Positions 1-6,036 of a DNA stretch of 7,588 nucleotides are shown one piece after another. The notes below the pieces were generated by a model. It saw nothing but the letters and a program-made list of their open reading frames with translations, was not told the DNA's origin and searched no databases. Origin of the DNA: JAMCRM01 sp041685075 (lineage in GTDB: Bacteria > Acidobacteriota > Terriglobia > Bryobacterales > Bryobacteraceae); assembly GCA_041685075.1 (NCBI GenBank), contig JAWLGN010000270.1, positions 1 to 7,588 on the forward strand, in the 5' to 3' direction. The translations under genes were made by a program, and so were the position numbers. Position 1 is the first letter of the stretch. The number at the start of each line of letters is the position of its first letter.

Positions 1-171
1 CGCCCCGATGGAGTCGATGTGGGGGGTGCGGATGTCCGGCGCGCCGTAGGAAGACAGGTCGCCATAGCCCATATCGTCGGCAACGATGAGCACCACGTTG
101 AGACGCGGCGGGCGGGCGGCGAAGACCGCGGGCGCCGCGGCGAGCGTTGTCAGGAACCTTCTACGATCCAT
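1..171 (-). CDS. Sulfatase (arylsulfatase-type), N-terminal part only
   Basis: Partial gene: 57 N-terminal residues are present and the rest lies beyond the left edge. Residues 3-7 (RRRFL) followed by an Ala-rich stretch to about residue 19 look like a short twin-arginine (Tat) export signal, so the mature enzyme probably acts in the periplasm or outside the cell. After it comes NVVLIVADDMGYGDL (25-39). This is the first conserved block of the alkaline-phosphatase/sulfatase superfamily, in which the paired Asp (32, 33) bind the active-site divalent metal. The formylglycine motif (C/S-x-P-x-R) that would prove sulfatase activity is outside the window, so substrate and activity are unknown. The ATG at 171 is chosen because the Tat motif follows directly. 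No clear Shine-Dalgarno is seen, and a possible -10 element lies only 6 bases upstream. It lies 50 bp (start to stop codon edge) downstream of rmlD on the same strand. Confidence 0.85.
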   Translation of the reverse strand, partial: MDRRRFLTTLAAAPAVFAARPPRLNVVLIVADDMGYGDLSSYGAPDIRTPHIDSIGA

Positions 172-177
172 CAGCCC

Positions 178-186
178 ATGATAACA
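178..186 (-). promoter_or_regulatory. Candidate extended -10 promoter for the sulfatase gene (leaderless)
   Basis: Read on the minus strand the sequence is TGT-TATCAT, an extended -10 (TGn plus a hexamer matching TATAAT at five of six positions). No TTGACA-like -35 is seen 16-18 bases upstream. Six bases (GGGCTG) separate the hexamer from the sulfatase ATG, so the predicted +1 would be the A of the ATG. This is a motif match only. Confidence 0.4.
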
Positions 187-215
187 GCGGTGCACGGGCT
201 CCTAAGGCGCAGCCG

Positions 216-1100
216 TCAGGCCATGGCTTCGCCGGCCGGCCGGCGCAACCGGAAGTACTCCTCGAGGGATTGCCGCAGGGGCGGCATGGGGGCCAGACCC
301 TCGCGTTCCATCTTGGCGTTCGAGAGGGCGGAGTACTTCGGCCGGCGCGCCGCGCTGCGGTACTCGCGTTCGTTGGTGGGGCGCAGTTGCGGACTGATGC
401 CGGCCACTTCGAAGATGAGCTTCGCGTAATCGAACCACGAAATGGGCATGCCGCCGCCCACGTGGTAGAGGCCGGACGCGTTGCGCTCCATCAGGTCGAT
501 GCTGCGGGCGGCCAGGGCGGGCGCGTAGGTAGGGGTGGCCACGTGGTCCTCGACCACCCGGATGGGGCTCGGGCGGGCACCCAGCCGGAGCATCAACTCC
601 ACGAAGTTGCCGCGCGCTGTGCGCAACCCGCCGGGGCCGAAGACGCCGGAGGTGCGGATGATCAGCGGCTTCTCCAGGTAGGCCCGGGCATAGAGTTCGC
701 CGGCCAGCTTGGAAACCCCGTAGGCGCCCAGCGGATGCGGCTGGTCCTCTTCGGTGTAGGGGCGTCCGGCACGGCCGTCGAAGACGTAATCGGTGGAGTA
801 GTGGATGAGCCGGGCGTCGAGCTGCCGGCAGGCGACCGCGACGTTGCGGACCGCCAGGGCGTTCACCTGGAAGGCGGCCAGCGGCTCGGCTTCGGCCACG
901 TCCACCTGGTTGTAGGCCGCCGCGTTGATGACCACATCGGGATCGGCGGAGGCCAGGGAACGCTCGGTGGCCGCCGGGTCTGTAATGTCCACCTGGTTCT
1001 TATCCCAGCCCACCACGTCGTACCCGCGGGCGGCGAGTTGGGCCATCAGCTCCACGCCGAGCTGCCCCGCGTTGCCCAGAACTACAATCTTGCGCGCCAT
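216..1100 (-). CDS. rmlD: dTDP-4-dehydrorhamnose reductase (RmlD family)
   Basis: A 294-residue extended short-chain dehydrogenase. In the known RmlD pathway this NAD(P)H-dependent enzyme carries out the last step of dTDP-L-rhamnose synthesis in the cytoplasm. Visible landmarks are the nucleotide-binding GNAGQLG (9-15), the second-strand acidic block VDITD (37-41), NAAAYNQVD (59-67, family pattern NAAAYTxVD), STDYVFDG (102-109, a hallmark of the family) and the catalytic pair Y127/K131 in YGVSK. The length fits the family. The ATG at 1100 is preferred over one 15 bases further out at 1115 because GGGAG lies just upstream of it and the Rossmann strand starts at once. No rmlA, rmlB or rmlC is adjacent, so it may serve a rhamnose pathway encoded elsewhere or reduce a related 4-keto sugar. 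It is the third gene of a minus-strand run, 88 bp after the zinc-ribbon gene. Confidence 0.88.
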   Translation of the reverse strand: MARKIVVLGNAGQLGVELMAQLAARGYDVVGWDKNQVDITDPAATERSLASADPDVVINAAAYNQVDVAEAEPLAAFQVNALAVRNVAVACRQLDARLIHYSTDYVFDGRAGRPYTEEDQPHPLGAYGVSKLAGELYARAYLEKPLIIRTSGVFGPGGLRTARGNFVELMLRLGARPSPIRVVEDHVATPTYAPALAARSIDLMERNASGLYHVGGGMPISWFDYAKLIFEVAGISPQLRPTNEREYRSAARRPKYSALSNAKMEREGLAPMPPLRQSLEEYFRLRRPAGEAMA

Positions 1101-1132
1101 GTCCGCTCCCAGCATAGCTCAGGGATGTAGGC

Positions 1133-1144
1133 CAGTGCACACTG
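1133..1144. repeat. Short inverted repeat upstream of rmlD
   Basis: CAGTG-CA-CACTG is a perfect 5-bp inverted repeat with a 2-bp spacer, 33 bp upstream of the rmlD start codon. Next to it (1150-1174, plus strand) are three GGAGGG units spaced 9-10 bases apart. It could be a small operator, but it is short enough to arise by chance. Confidence 0.2.
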
Positions 1145-1188
1145 CAAGTGGAGGGACCGGAGGGATGCGGAGGGGTGCGGCGCGGCGG

Positions 1189-1599
1189 TCAGGATACCGG
1201 CCAGCCGAGCACCACCCAGAGGCTGAGCGCTGCCAGGAGAACGAGCAGAACCACGGCGGCGCGCCGCAGCGCGGCCGGAGCGGGCCGGCGAGGGGTCGGG
1301 CGGACGGCGGGTTTCACGGGGAGGCGCCGCACCGCCTTGGCGATCTCCTCGCGCCCCTTGCGGTCGGCGATCAGGATGGTGGCGGAATTGGCGCCGTTAG
1401 TGGTGGCCAGGAGCTGGGAGCGCAGCGGGGCCGGGACCTCTTCAATGGATCGATAGAAATCGCTGCGGGCGCCCCTGGAGATCAGGATGGTGGAGGTCTT
1501 CAGGAACGCCGGGCGCGGCCGCGGACGCGGCGTTCCGCAAAAAGGGCAGGTCCGGTACAGGCGCCCGTCGTACACCTCGCGGCATTTTCGGCAGGTCAT
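1189..1599 (-). CDS. Zinc-ribbon protein with C-terminal membrane anchor, unknown function
   Basis: I do not recognise a named family for this 136-residue protein. It opens with a four-cysteine zinc ribbon, C3-x2-C6 and C18-x2-C21 (the second pair in TCPFCG), followed by a basic proline-rich linker (PRPRPRP, 24-30). The middle region (about 33-95) is soluble and mixed alpha/beta-like. A second Pro/Arg-rich linker (about 95-113) leads into one hydrophobic segment (about 114-133, AAVVLLVLLAALSLWVVLG) that ends two residues before the C-terminus. It is therefore probably tail-anchored in the inner membrane, with the ribbon in the cytoplasm. The start is set by the zinc ribbon and by the ATGA overlap with the stop codon of the LysR gene, which implies translational coupling. 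A sensor or adaptor role next to the regulator is possible but unproven. Confidence 0.75.
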   Translation of the reverse strand: MTCRKCREVYDGRLYRTCPFCGTPRPRPRPAFLKTSTILISRGARSDFYRSIEEVPAPLRSQLLATTNGANSATILIADRKGREEIAKAVRRLPVKPAVRPTPRRPAPAALRRAAVVLLVLLAALSLWVVLGWPVS

Positions 1600-2516
1600 C
1601 GTTTCACCGCCGCGGTTTCGGAAGCCTGGGCCGCGCCCCCGAAGGTATCGAGCACCACCTGGATGAGTCCGAGGGCGGCTTTCGAGAGAGCCTTGTCTTT
1701 GCGGTAGATCAGGCCGAGGCGCCGCATCATGGCTTCGGGCGCCAGAGATATCGTGACGATACGCCCCTGGGCGGCTTCCTCCCGGCAGTTGGATTCGGCG
1801 AGGAAGGTTGCCCCCAACCCCGTCATGGCGAAGCGCTTCATCATTTCCGTGGAATCCAGTTCCATCGAGACCTGGATCTCGTCCTCCACCTCTTCCAACC
1901 ACGCGTTGAGACGCGAGCGTGTCAGGCCCGAGCGGGGCAGCAGCAACGGGTGCCCCACCAGGTCCTCCGGCGCCGCCCGCTCCAGCCGCGCCAGCGGGTG
2001 CTCCGGAGGAACTACCAGTTTAATTTCATCGCGGTAAATCGGCACTACCTGGAGGCGTCTTTCTTCTACAGGCAGTTGTGTGAGTCCGAAATCGGCGGTG
2101 TTGTCGAGCACCGCCTCGACGACGCGCGCGCCGTAGGAGCGATCCACCTGGAGCTGCACCGCGGGGAAGAGCGCGCGGTAGGCGGAGAAGACGCCCGGCA
2201 GGACGTAGATGCAGGTGGCCTCGTTGGCGGCGATGACGAGTTCGCCCCGGGGATTGCGCTCCAGTTCCGCGATGGCGTCCTGCGCGCGCCGGCGCAGGTC
2301 GAGCATCTGTTCGGCGTACTGGGCGAAGAGCTTGCCGGCGGTGGTCAGGGAGATGCGGCTGCCGAAGCGCTCGAACAGCTCGGTGCGCAGTTCGTTTTCG
2401 AGTTGCCGTACCTGGGCGCTGATGGCAGGTTGTGTGCGAAAGCAGGTTTGGGCGGCTTTCGAGAAGCTTTTCAGCCTCACGATCTCCAGGAAGGTGTGCA
2501 ACTGGTCAAAATCCAT
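1596..2516 (-). CDS. LysR-family transcriptional regulator
   Basis: A 306-residue protein of typical LysR length. Residues 1-60 form the winged helix-turn-helix: MDFDQLHTFLEIV, then SFSKAAQTCFRTQPAISAQV (17-36) and QLENELRTELFER (38-50), all classic for the family. A linker helix (about 60-90) leads into the periplasmic-binding-protein-like effector domain (about 91-295, beginning GELVIAANE). The effector is unknown. The ATG at 2516 is chosen because GGGGGAGGG lies just upstream and the HTH begins immediately; longer in-frame extensions carry no domain. Its stop overlaps the start of the zinc-ribbon gene by 4 bases, so the two are cotranscribed. The divergent neighbour is an RRM protein gene 338 bp away, which a LysR regulator could also control by the usual divergent arrangement. 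A palindrome at 2591-2609 is a candidate autoregulatory site. Confidence 0.92.
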   Translation of the reverse strand: MDFDQLHTFLEIVRLKSFSKAAQTCFRTQPAISAQVRQLENELRTELFERFGSRISLTTAGKLFAQYAEQMLDLRRRAQDAIAELERNPRGELVIAANEATCIYVLPGVFSAYRALFPAVQLQVDRSYGARVVEAVLDNTADFGLTQLPVEERRLQVVPIYRDEIKLVVPPEHPLARLERAAPEDLVGHPLLLPRSGLTRSRLNAWLEEVEDEIQVSMELDSTEMMKRFAMTGLGATFLAESNCREEAAQGRIVTISLAPEAMMRRLGLIYRKDKALSKAALGLIQVVLDTFGGAAQASETAAVKR

Positions 2517-2590
2517 AGCCCTCCCCCACCGCGGCGGTGTTTGTTGATGGAGGCGATAAAAATAATGTATTTCCCCCGCCCTCGAAATCC

Positions 2591-2609
2591 TTGGTACGTA
2601 TTGTAACAA
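2591..2609. promoter_or_regulatory. Candidate LysR operator (imperfect palindrome)
   Basis: TTGGTAC-GTATT-GTAACAA is an inverted repeat with 7-base arms (6 of 7 matching) and a 5-base centre, 75-93 bp upstream of the lysR start codon. LysR proteins commonly bind such palindromes upstream of their own gene. The exact T-N11-A spacing is not met, so this is only a candidate. It overlaps the candidate lysR -10, which would fit autorepression. Confidence 0.4.
2600..2608 (-). promoter_or_regulatory. Candidate extended -10 promoter for lysR and the zinc-ribbon gene
   Basis: On the minus strand the sequence is TGT-TACAAT, an extended -10 with five of six hexamer matches. No good -35 is found at 17 bases. 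The predicted start near 2593 would give a 5' leader of roughly 77 bases carrying the strong GGGGGAGGG ribosome-binding site. Confidence 0.4.
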
Positions 2610-2656
2610 AGGCCCGGGTGGTGCGGCTGGAAGCAGTGGGACGCCGTAGCCGCAAG

Positions 2657-2675
2657 CCGCCTCCCGAAGAGGCGG
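2657..2675. repeat. GC-rich hairpin in the lysR/RRM intergenic region
   Basis: CCGCCTC-CCGAA-GAGGCGG is a perfect 7-bp stem with a 5-base loop. It lies upstream of both candidate promoters, so it would not be in either leader. It has no T-run and no obvious role. Confidence 0.4.
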
Positions 2676-2757
2676 GAACCGCCGCACTTCCGCCCCGGCC
2701 AGGTGTTGGGAAATGCCCGCCAATGGGCGTTTTTCGACTTTGGCGCCGCACCGCTCC

Positions 2758-2766
2758 TGCTATACT
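2758..2766 (+). promoter_or_regulatory. Candidate extended -10 promoter for the RRM gene
   Basis: TGC-TATACT is an extended -10 with five of six matches to TATAAT. Only a weak -35 (TTTGGC at 2739-2744, 16-base spacing) is present. A start near 2773 would leave a leader of about 82 bases before the TTG codon, long enough for post-transcriptional control such as cold response, though no specific structure was identified. Confidence 0.5.
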
Positions 2767-2854
2767 AGCCTTGCATTTGGTCCGAGTCGATAGCCTGGCC
2801 AGAGAGCCCGCCTTTCTGCCCCCGTTTCGCTCGACAAATAGCAAGGAGAGTGCT

Positions 2855-3172
2855 TTGAAAAACATATTCGTTGGCAACCTGGACTTCGGTGCCACTGAGG
2901 ACGCCGTACGCGCCCTGTTCGAGCCATTCGGGACGGTGGAGCGTGTAAACATTATGACGGACCGCGAAACCGGCCGCTCTCGCGGCTTCGCTTTCGTGGA
3001 GATGACCAATGCGGCGGATGCGGACCGCGCCATTGCCGCCCTGAACGGCAAGACGCTGAACGGCCGCGCCCTGAACATCAACGAAGCCCGGCCGCGGCCG
3101 GAACGCACCGGCGGCGGGCGCAGCGCCGGAGCCGGTGGCGGATTCGGCCGGCGCCGCGAACCGCGCTGGTAG
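2855..3172 (+). CDS. RRM-domain RNA-binding protein with Gly/Arg-rich tail
   Basis: A 105-residue single-RRM protein like the small Rbp proteins known from cyanobacteria and other bacteria. RNP2 is IFVGNL (4-9) and RNP1 is RGFAFVEM (43-50), with the aromatic residues F5, F45 and F47 in the RNA-binding positions. The RRM fold ends near residue 78. The tail (about 81-105) is rich in Gly and Arg and ends in RREPRW, as in glycine-rich RNA-binding proteins. It probably binds RNA in the cytoplasm; cyanobacterial relatives are often cold-induced. The start is TTG at 2855, because AAGGAG (2843-2848) sits six bases before it and the RRM starts with the next codons (KNIFVGNL). No ATG in frame fits, and the frame upstream has no domain. 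It appears to be transcribed alone, with a GC hairpin following it. Confidence 0.93.
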   Translation: MKNIFVGNLDFGATEDAVRALFEPFGTVERVNIMTDRETGRSRGFAFVEMTNAADADRAIAALNGKTLNGRALNINEARPRPERTGGGRSAGAGGGFGRRREPRW

Positions 3173-3193
3173 GAACAGGCAACGGCAAAGAAA

Positions 3194-3229
3194 GCGGGGG
3201 ACAGGGTCGGGCGGTTCCTGGGCCCCCGC
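3194..3229 (+). terminator. GC-rich hairpin after the RRM gene, possible terminator
   Basis: GCGGGGG (3194-3200) pairs perfectly with CCCCCGC (3223-3229), and an inner CAGG/CCTG stem (3202-3205 with 3217-3220) extends the helix. It starts 22 bases after the RRM stop codon. There is no T-run, so it is not a textbook intrinsic terminator. It may stop or slow polymerase, or protect the 3' end. Confidence 0.45.
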
Positions 3230-3257
3230 ATCACTACACCCACCCCCCGCCTCACCG

Positions 3258-3266
3258 TGGCACAAT
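3258..3266 (+). promoter_or_regulatory. Candidate extended -10 promoter for the five-gene sugar operon (leaderless)
   Basis: TGG-CACAAT matches the extended -10 pattern (four of six in the hexamer), with no -35. Seven bases separate it from the ATG at 3274, so transcription would start at or one base before that codon. The match is weaker than at the other sites. The alternative is read-through from the RRM gene or a promoter not recognised here. Confidence 0.3.
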
Positions 3267-3273
3267 GGGACAA

Positions 3274-4086
3274 ATGATTGAACAGCTTCGGCCCGGCGTG
3301 TCGGCCCGCAACGCACGGGTGTGCCTCTTCGATTTCGACGGAACCGTCTCGCTCATCCGATCGGGTTGGATGGACGTCATGGTCCCCATGATGGTGGAGA
3401 TTCTGGCGGACCTCAAAACAGGAGAATCCGAGGAAGAACTGCGCGCCATCGTGGTGGATTACGTCTGGCGGCTCACCGGCAAGCAGACCATGTACCAGAT
3501 GATCGCGCTGGCCGACGAGGTCACCAAGCGCGGCGGCACACCGCTCGATCCGCTGGTTTACAAGCGCATCTACCTGGAACGGCTGAACCAGCGGATCGCA
3601 CACCGGCTGGAGGAGCTGCGCGGCGGGCACGTCCCTCCGGAGAAGTACCTGGTCCCCGGCGCGAAACCGTTGCTCGAGGCGCTGCGCGACCGCGGCCTGA
3701 AGATGTACCTGGCGAGCGGCACCGACCAGGTATACATGCGGGAAGAAGCCCGGCTGCTGGGAGTGGATGTGTATTTCGAAGGCGGGGTCTTCGGCGCCTT
3801 GGACGATTACAAGAGCTTCTCGAAACGCATTCTGATTCAGCGGCTGATTGCCTCGGCCGAGGTGCGGGGCACGGAGTTTCTGGGTTTCGGCGACGGTTAC
3901 GTGGAGATCGAGAATATCAAGGAAGTCGACGGCGTGGCGGTAGGGGTGGCGACCAAAGAACCCGAGTGCCTGGAAGTGGACCCCTGGAAGCGCACCCGCC
4001 TGGCCGGCGTGGGGGCGGACTTCATCGTCCCCAATTTCCTGAAGCATGAAGAGCTGATGTGCCTGCTGTTCTCCAATGGCCAGTAG
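3274..4086 (+). CDS. HAD-superfamily phosphatase with cap domain (sugar-phosphate phosphatase-like)
   Basis: A 270-residue cytoplasmic hydrolase with all HAD motifs: I, DFDGT with nucleophile D20 and acid/base D22; II, S148 in LASGTD; III, K180 or K184; IV, GFGDGYVEIE with D207. The long helical stretch between motifs I and II (about 30-125) is a C1-type cap, as in phosphoglycolate phosphatase and beta-phosphoglucomutase relatives. GmhB, the phosphatase of the heptose pathway, is a shorter, nearly capless HAD, so this is not an ordinary GmhB although it may fill the same step. An upstream ATG at 3265 would add three residues; 3274 is preferred because the 3265 codon overlaps the candidate -10, but neither has a clear ribosome-binding site. 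First gene of the operon; its 3' end overlaps the next gene by 11 bases. Substrate inferred from context only. Confidence 0.85.
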   Translation: MIEQLRPGVSARNARVCLFDFDGTVSLIRSGWMDVMVPMMVEILADLKTGESEEELRAIVVDYVWRLTGKQTMYQMIALADEVTKRGGTPLDPLVYKRIYLERLNQRIAHRLEELRGGHVPPEKYLVPGAKPLLEALRDRGLKMYLASGTDQVYMREEARLLGVDVYFEGGVFGALDDYKSFSKRILIQRLIASAEVRGTEFLGFGDGYVEIENIKEVDGVAVGVATKEPECLEVDPWKRTRLAGVGADFIVPNFLKHEELMCLLFSNGQ

Positions 4087-5044
4087 ATACCGGGAGTTCG
4101 ATCGCACTCGCCTGCGGGTGAAGCCGCTGGCCGAACGGGCCAACGATCTTTCCGTGGAGCACTGGCTGGGGCTGGAGGAGGCCCCGCTGCCCTACGAGCA
4201 CCCGCACCTGGCGGCATTGGCCGCCGGCGTGAGATCGGCCGCGGAGAGCGGCGCCGCCCGCATCCTCATGATGGGCGCGCACGTGCTGCGGGCCGGGGTG
4301 AATCGCCAGATCATCGACCTGGTGGAGCGCGGGTTCGTCGACCACATCGCGCTGAACGGCGCGGGCGTGATCCACGACTACGAACTGGCGCGCATCGGGG
4401 CCACCACCGAGAGCGTGGCGCGCTACATCCGCAGCGGCGAATTCGGATTGTGGCGGGAGACCGGCGAGCTGAACGAGTGGATCCGGGAGGCGGCGGCCTG
4501 CGGGATGGGGTTGGGCGAAAACGCCGGCCGGCGCATTGCCGAAAGCGATTACCCGCACCGCGGCCTGAGCGTGCTGGCGGCTGCCTGGCGCCTGGGCGTG
4601 CCGGTGACGGTGCACGTGGGGATCGGCTACGACATCATCCATGAGCACCCCAACTGCGACGGCGCCGCGCTGGGGGCGGCGAGCTATCGCGATTTCCTGA
4701 TCTTCGCCGCGGCGGTGGAGCGGCTGGAAGGCGGGGTGCTGCTGGCCTTCGGCAGCGCCGTGATGGCGCCGGAGGTGTATCTGAAGGCGCTGGCCATGGC
4801 GCGCAACGTGGCCGAGCAGCAGGGGCGCGAGATCCGGCGTTTCGCCACCGCGGTCTTCGACATGCTGCCGGTGCGGCTGGAGGCCGGAAAGGTGCCCCCC
4901 AAGTCCGATCCGGCCTACTATTTCCGGCCCTGGAAGACCATCCTGGTGCGCACGGTGGCCGACGGCGGCCGGAGTTTCTACTTCTGCGGCGACCACCGCG
5001 CCACCTTCCCGGCGCTGCGCCGCGCTATCCTCGAAGTGGGATGA
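4076..5044 (+). CDS. Deoxyhypusine synthase-like protein, function unknown
   Basis: 322 residues, no signal peptide or membrane segment. Several blocks resemble the deoxyhypusine-synthase (DHS) fold from memory of the family: MMGAHVLRAGVN (65-76), ALNGAGVIHDYEL (92-104), the VGIGYDIIHEHPNCDG region (about 171-186), and GGVLLAFGSAVMAPEVYLK (209-227). The C-terminal run has W276-K277, then GDHRATFP (295-302), parallel to the end of DHS, where the catalytic lysine follows a Trp-Gly and precedes an ADAS-x-x-FP block. Eukaryotic and archaeal DHS moves the aminobutyl group of spermidine to eIF5A/aIF5A using NAD; bacteria have no such target, and bacterial homologues are mostly uncharacterised or linked to polyamines. 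Its place between a HAD phosphatase and a sugar kinase, with an 11-base overlap upstream and an ATGA overlap downstream, ties it to sugar metabolism. The family call rests on recalled patterns, not an alignment. Confidence 0.6.
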   Translation: MASRYREFDRTRLRVKPLAERANDLSVEHWLGLEEAPLPYEHPHLAALAAGVRSAAESGAARILMMGAHVLRAGVNRQIIDLVERGFVDHIALNGAGVIHDYELARIGATTESVARYIRSGEFGLWRETGELNEWIREAAACGMGLGENAGRRIAESDYPHRGLSVLAAAWRLGVPVTVHVGIGYDIIHEHPNCDGAALGAASYRDFLIFAAAVERLEGGVLLAFGSAVMAPEVYLKALAMARNVAEQQGREIRRFATAVFDMLPVRLEAGKVPPKSDPAYYFRPWKTILVRTVADGGRSFYFCGDHRATFPALRRAILEVG

Positions 5045-6036
5045 ATGTTGCGGAAATCCTGGCCGCCGTGCCGAAATTGCGGGCGCTGGTGGTGGGAGAC
5101 GTCTGTCTCGACCGCTGGTGCACTTACGATCCCGCGGTAGCCGAGCCCTCCCGGGAGACCGGCATTCCGCGCATTGGGGTAGTGCGGGTGGAGTCGACGC
5201 CCGGAGCGGCCGGCACCGTAGCCAACAACCTGGCGGCGCTCGGAACCGGCGCGGTGGCGGTGCTGAGCGTCCTCGGAGACGACGGGTTCGGGATGGAACT
5301 CACGCGCGCGCTGGACGGGCGCGGCATCTCCACGGAGTTCTGCGTGCGGGCCGCCTCGTTCCAGACCTTCACCTACACCAAGCTGATCAACCGGGAGACG
5401 GGCGTGGAGGACCAGCCGCGCGTGGACTTCATCAACAAGGTAGCGCTGGCCTGGGACGTGGAGAACCGTGTGCTGGAAGCGCTGCGGAGAGCCGCGCCGC
5501 AGTACGACATTATCGTGGTGGCGGACCAGGCGGAGACCGAGGAGGGGGGCGTCATCACCCCGGCGGTGCGGAACGCGCTGGAGGAGGTGGCGGCGGCGCA
5601 TCCGGAAAAGATCATGCTGGCCGATTCCCGCCGGCGCATCGGCCTGTTTCGCAAGCTGATCGTCAAGCCCAACCAGCAGGAGGCCGAGGCCGCCTGCCGC
5701 ACGCTCTTCCGCCGCACGGACTTCGAAGCCCTGCGGCGCGCCGCCTCCGCGCCGCTGCTGGTCATCACCCACGGCAAGGAGGGTGTGCTGGTGGTGAGCG
5801 AAGCGGGCGAACAGTGGGTGGCGACGCGGCCCGTGGAGAACCCGGTGGATATCTGCGGCGCGGGCGACAGCTTCACCGCCGGCTTCGTGACGGCGCTGGC
5901 GGCGACCGGCTCGCCCATCGAGGCGGCGGAATTCGGTAACCTGGTGGCCTCTATCACCATCATGAAACGCGGAACCGGCACGGCTACCCCGGAGGAACTG
6001 CTGGCCGCGGAGGCAGCGGCGGGTGCTGGGGCATGA
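5041..6036 (+). CDS. PfkB-family sugar kinase, RfaE1/HldA-like (heptose-7-phosphate kinase type)
   Basis: A 331-residue ribokinase-fold kinase. The N-terminal block GDVCLDRW (19-26) and PGAAGTVANNLAALG (54-68) occupy the places of the substrate-binding motifs of RfaE1/HldA, the kinase that makes heptose-1,7-bisphosphate. VKPNQQEA (208-215) and THGKEGV (243-249) follow, and the PfkB signature ends in DICGAGDSFTAG (270-281), with catalytic base D276 and the GAGD anion hole. There is no C-terminal nucleotidyltransferase domain, so this is not a bifunctional HldE. Unusual points are PGAAGTV instead of the common PGGAANV, and Cys in the DxCGAGD signature where Thr is usual. These suggest a subfamily whose sugar may differ from classical heptose. 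ATG and the preceding stop overlap as ATGA, and the same overlap links it to the next gene. Kinase class is secure, substrate is not. Confidence 0.85.
   Translation: MNVAEILAAVPKLRALVVGDVCLDRWCTYDPAVAEPSRETGIPRIGVVRVESTPGAAGTVANNLAALGTGAVAVLSVLGDDGFGMELTRALDGRGISTEFCVRAASFQTFTYTKLINRETGVEDQPRVDFINKVALAWDVENRVLEALRRAAPQYDIIVVADQAETEEGGVITPAVRNALEEVAAAHPEKIMLADSRRRIGLFRKLIVKPNQQEAEAACRTLFRRTDFEALRRAASAPLLVITHGKEGVLVVSEAGEQWVATRPVENPVDICGAGDSFTAGFVTALAATGSPIEAAEFGNLVASITIMKRGTGTATPEELLAAEAAAGAGA

Larger units (their letters stand above)
2517..2854. other. Divergent intergenic region between lysR and the RRM gene
   Basis: This 338-bp region has no convincing gene. From left to right it holds the lysR ribosome-binding site, an AT-rich patch (about 2556-2575), an inverted repeat overlapping a minus-strand extended -10 (2591-2609), a 7-bp GC hairpin (2657-2675), a short GCCC/GGGC stem followed by five T (2715-2734), the plus-strand extended -10 for the RRM gene (2758-2766), and about 80 bases of RRM leader ending in AAGGAG. 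Open frames that cross it are extensions of the flanking genes. Confidence 0.6.

Noticed and set aside
147..1130. Long plus-strand open frame (327 codons) opposite rmlD
   Set aside because: It is antisense to a clear RmlD gene. Its product is His/Gly/Val-rich with no recognisable motif, as expected from the complement of a GC-rich gene.
1150..1174. Three GGAGGG units, possible G-quadruplex
   Set aside because: Only three G-tracts of three or more are present, so a standard four-tract quadruplex cannot form. It is noted only as local low complexity.
2517..2723. N-terminal extension of the LysR gene to an ATG at 2723
   Set aside because: The extra residues have no LysR homology, would cover the candidate promoter and operator, and the ATG at 2516 has a strong ribosome-binding site directly before the HTH.
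2715..2734. GCCC/GGGC stem followed by five T, resembling an intrinsic terminator
   Set aside because: The stem is only 4 bp and there is no plus-strand gene upstream for it to terminate. It lies just upstream of the RRM promoter and is probably chance.
2506..4143. Very long minus-strand open frame (545 codons) across the RRM gene and HAD gene
   Set aside because: It runs opposite two genes with unmistakable motifs (RNP1/RNP2 and HAD I-IV), crosses the intergenic hairpin, and has no domain of its own. It is a composition artefact.
4022..4996. Minus-strand open frame (324 codons) opposite the DHS-like gene
   Set aside because: The plus-strand frame has coherent conserved blocks and overlaps its operon neighbours in the usual ATGA way. 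The antisense product is His/Gln/Arg-rich and featureless.
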